Below are positions 63,419 to 64,000 of a stretch of 64,000 bases of DNA, in pieces. Every line of letters begins with the position of its first letter. Positions within the stretch are counted from its first letter, which is position 1. Origin of the DNA: Pseudomonas serboccidentalis (GTDB taxonomy: Bacteria > Pseudomonadota > Gammaproteobacteria > Pseudomonadales > Pseudomonadaceae). The notes below the pieces were generated by a model. It did not search any database, was not told the origin of the DNA, and was given only the letters and a program-made list of their open reading frames with translations. Position numbers and translations under genes: made by a program. The stretch covers positions 2,941,382 through 3,005,381 of the forward strand of contig NZ_CP101655.1 in the NCBI RefSeq assembly GCF_028830055.1, read 5' to 3'.

Positions 63419-64000
63419 TTAGCTGCGTTCGGCCAGCAGCAGAAAATTACGCGGGGTCAGCGGGGTGTCGCAGAAGGTGCCGAGGCGTACGCGGTATCCC
63501 TGTTCGCTGAGGAAAATGGCTCGATCAAGGTTCAGCCAAAGCTCCAGCGGTCGTCGGAAAAGTCCGCGCAGCAATTCCAGGTTGCGAACTTCGGCCAACC
63601 GCTGCCAACCGGCCGCTTCCAGCGTTCGCCAATCTGGCGTGCCGATTGTGGATAACTCTTTCAATGTAGCCAGATCCCTGCAGTAATCGGCGAAGGATTT
63701 GTCCAGCCAAGCGCTGGGCAGCGACGGGGTTGGCAGGTATTCGTCGACGCCGCGCGCTTGCCGTTGCAGCAGGTCGAAGGCCAGGCGTCGGGCCATGGAG
63801 GTGTCGCGCTGACGTCGGACGCGTGCACCGGCGGTGACGGTTTCGCTCATGGGCAGTGCCAGATCTTCGAGTGAGAGCTGTAGGGCCGATCGCAAGCCCG
63901 CGCAGGACAATGCCTGGTACTCGCTGCGATTGATCCGGTTGTAGCAGCACGGGGCAATGGCCATCTGCTGACATCCGGCAGCGCTCGCCAGTTGCATCAG
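63419..64000 (-). CDS. Methyltransferase-like protein (5' part outside the window)
   Basis: The last 193 or so residues of a gene that enters from beyond the right edge. The visible N-terminal part includes MAIAPCCYNRINRSEYQALS, a block typical of a SAM-dependent methyltransferase family that carries a CCYxR motif in the catalytic region. The C-terminus (LGTFCDTPLTPRNFLLLAER) is variable. An ATG at 63997 is probably internal. The target is unknown. Confidence 0.6.
   Translation of the reverse strand: MMQLASAAGCQQMAIAPCCYNRINRSEYQALSCAGLRSALQLSLEDLALPMSETVTAGARVRRQRDTSMARRLAFDLLQRQARGVDEYLPTPSLPSAWLDKSFADYCRDLATLKELSTIGTPDWRTLEAAGWQRLAEVRNLELLRGLFRRPLELWLNLDRAIFLSEQGYRVRLGTFCDTPLTPRNFLLLAERS

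Overview
The window is a chromosomal segment of a fluorescent Pseudomonas. It is GC-rich, its gene content (gshA, tex, ompR-envZ, rimABK, pckA, dctBD, tauABCD, OprD-type porin) is typical of Pseudomonas, and its intergenic gaps carry two REP/REPIN families of the kind known from the P. fluorescens group. A relative of the Pf0-1/koreensis branch is my best guess; that part is inference.

Layout. 0.2-2.7 kb: a BCCT choline transporter behind a 28-bp BetI-like palindrome. 2.8-12.6 kb: a LacI-type regulator, a TonB-dependent receptor, an NtaA/DmoA-type flavin monooxygenase and an aldo-keto reductase, then the convergent tauABCD taurine operon, together suggesting organosulfur scavenging. 12.7-25.6 kb: housekeeping core (gshA, PaaI-type thioesterase, tex, ompR-envZ, rimK-rimB and a 46-codon rimA, hslR, PAP2 phosphatase, hslO, pckA). 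25.7-29.9 kb: an accessory patch with a YhfG-Fic pair, the stump of an HTH antitoxin gene, an alpha/beta-hydrolase between two paralogous small proteins, a small exported protein and a 43-45-residue lipoprotein. 30-46 kb: recQ, fatty-acid genes, a glycine-zipper protein, fdhD with a YdeP-type molybdoenzyme and a LysR regulator, a kbp-like BON-LysM protein, yrfG, nudE, cysQ, and a dctB-dctD-thioesterase chain. 46-59 kb: an APH-like/aminotransferase fusion protein, agmatine deiminase, a siderophore receptor, a DsbA-like protein, an OprD porin, and a 2OG-dioxygenase/GNAT/AzlCD/LysR cluster. 59.4-63 kb: a toxin-antitoxin-rich stretch (Xre-RES, HicAB, a second antitoxin stump, a DUF3077-like gene and an orphan membrane protein) ending at tRNA-Thr(TGT). 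The window closes inside a methyltransferase-like gene.

The least explained material lies in the two accessory patches. Three small proteins of one general type (DUF3077/DUF6124-like) are encoded there. Two of them share an upstream leader of about 150 nt in which a UUCG-capped hairpin is preserved by two compensatory base changes, plus a shared motif close to the start codon. The hydrolase start site is wrapped in a perfect hairpin. Two truncated HTH-antitoxin genes, each keeping only the N-terminal part, lie beside intact toxin-antitoxin modules. No transposase, integrase, prophage, CRISPR array or rRNA operon was seen.
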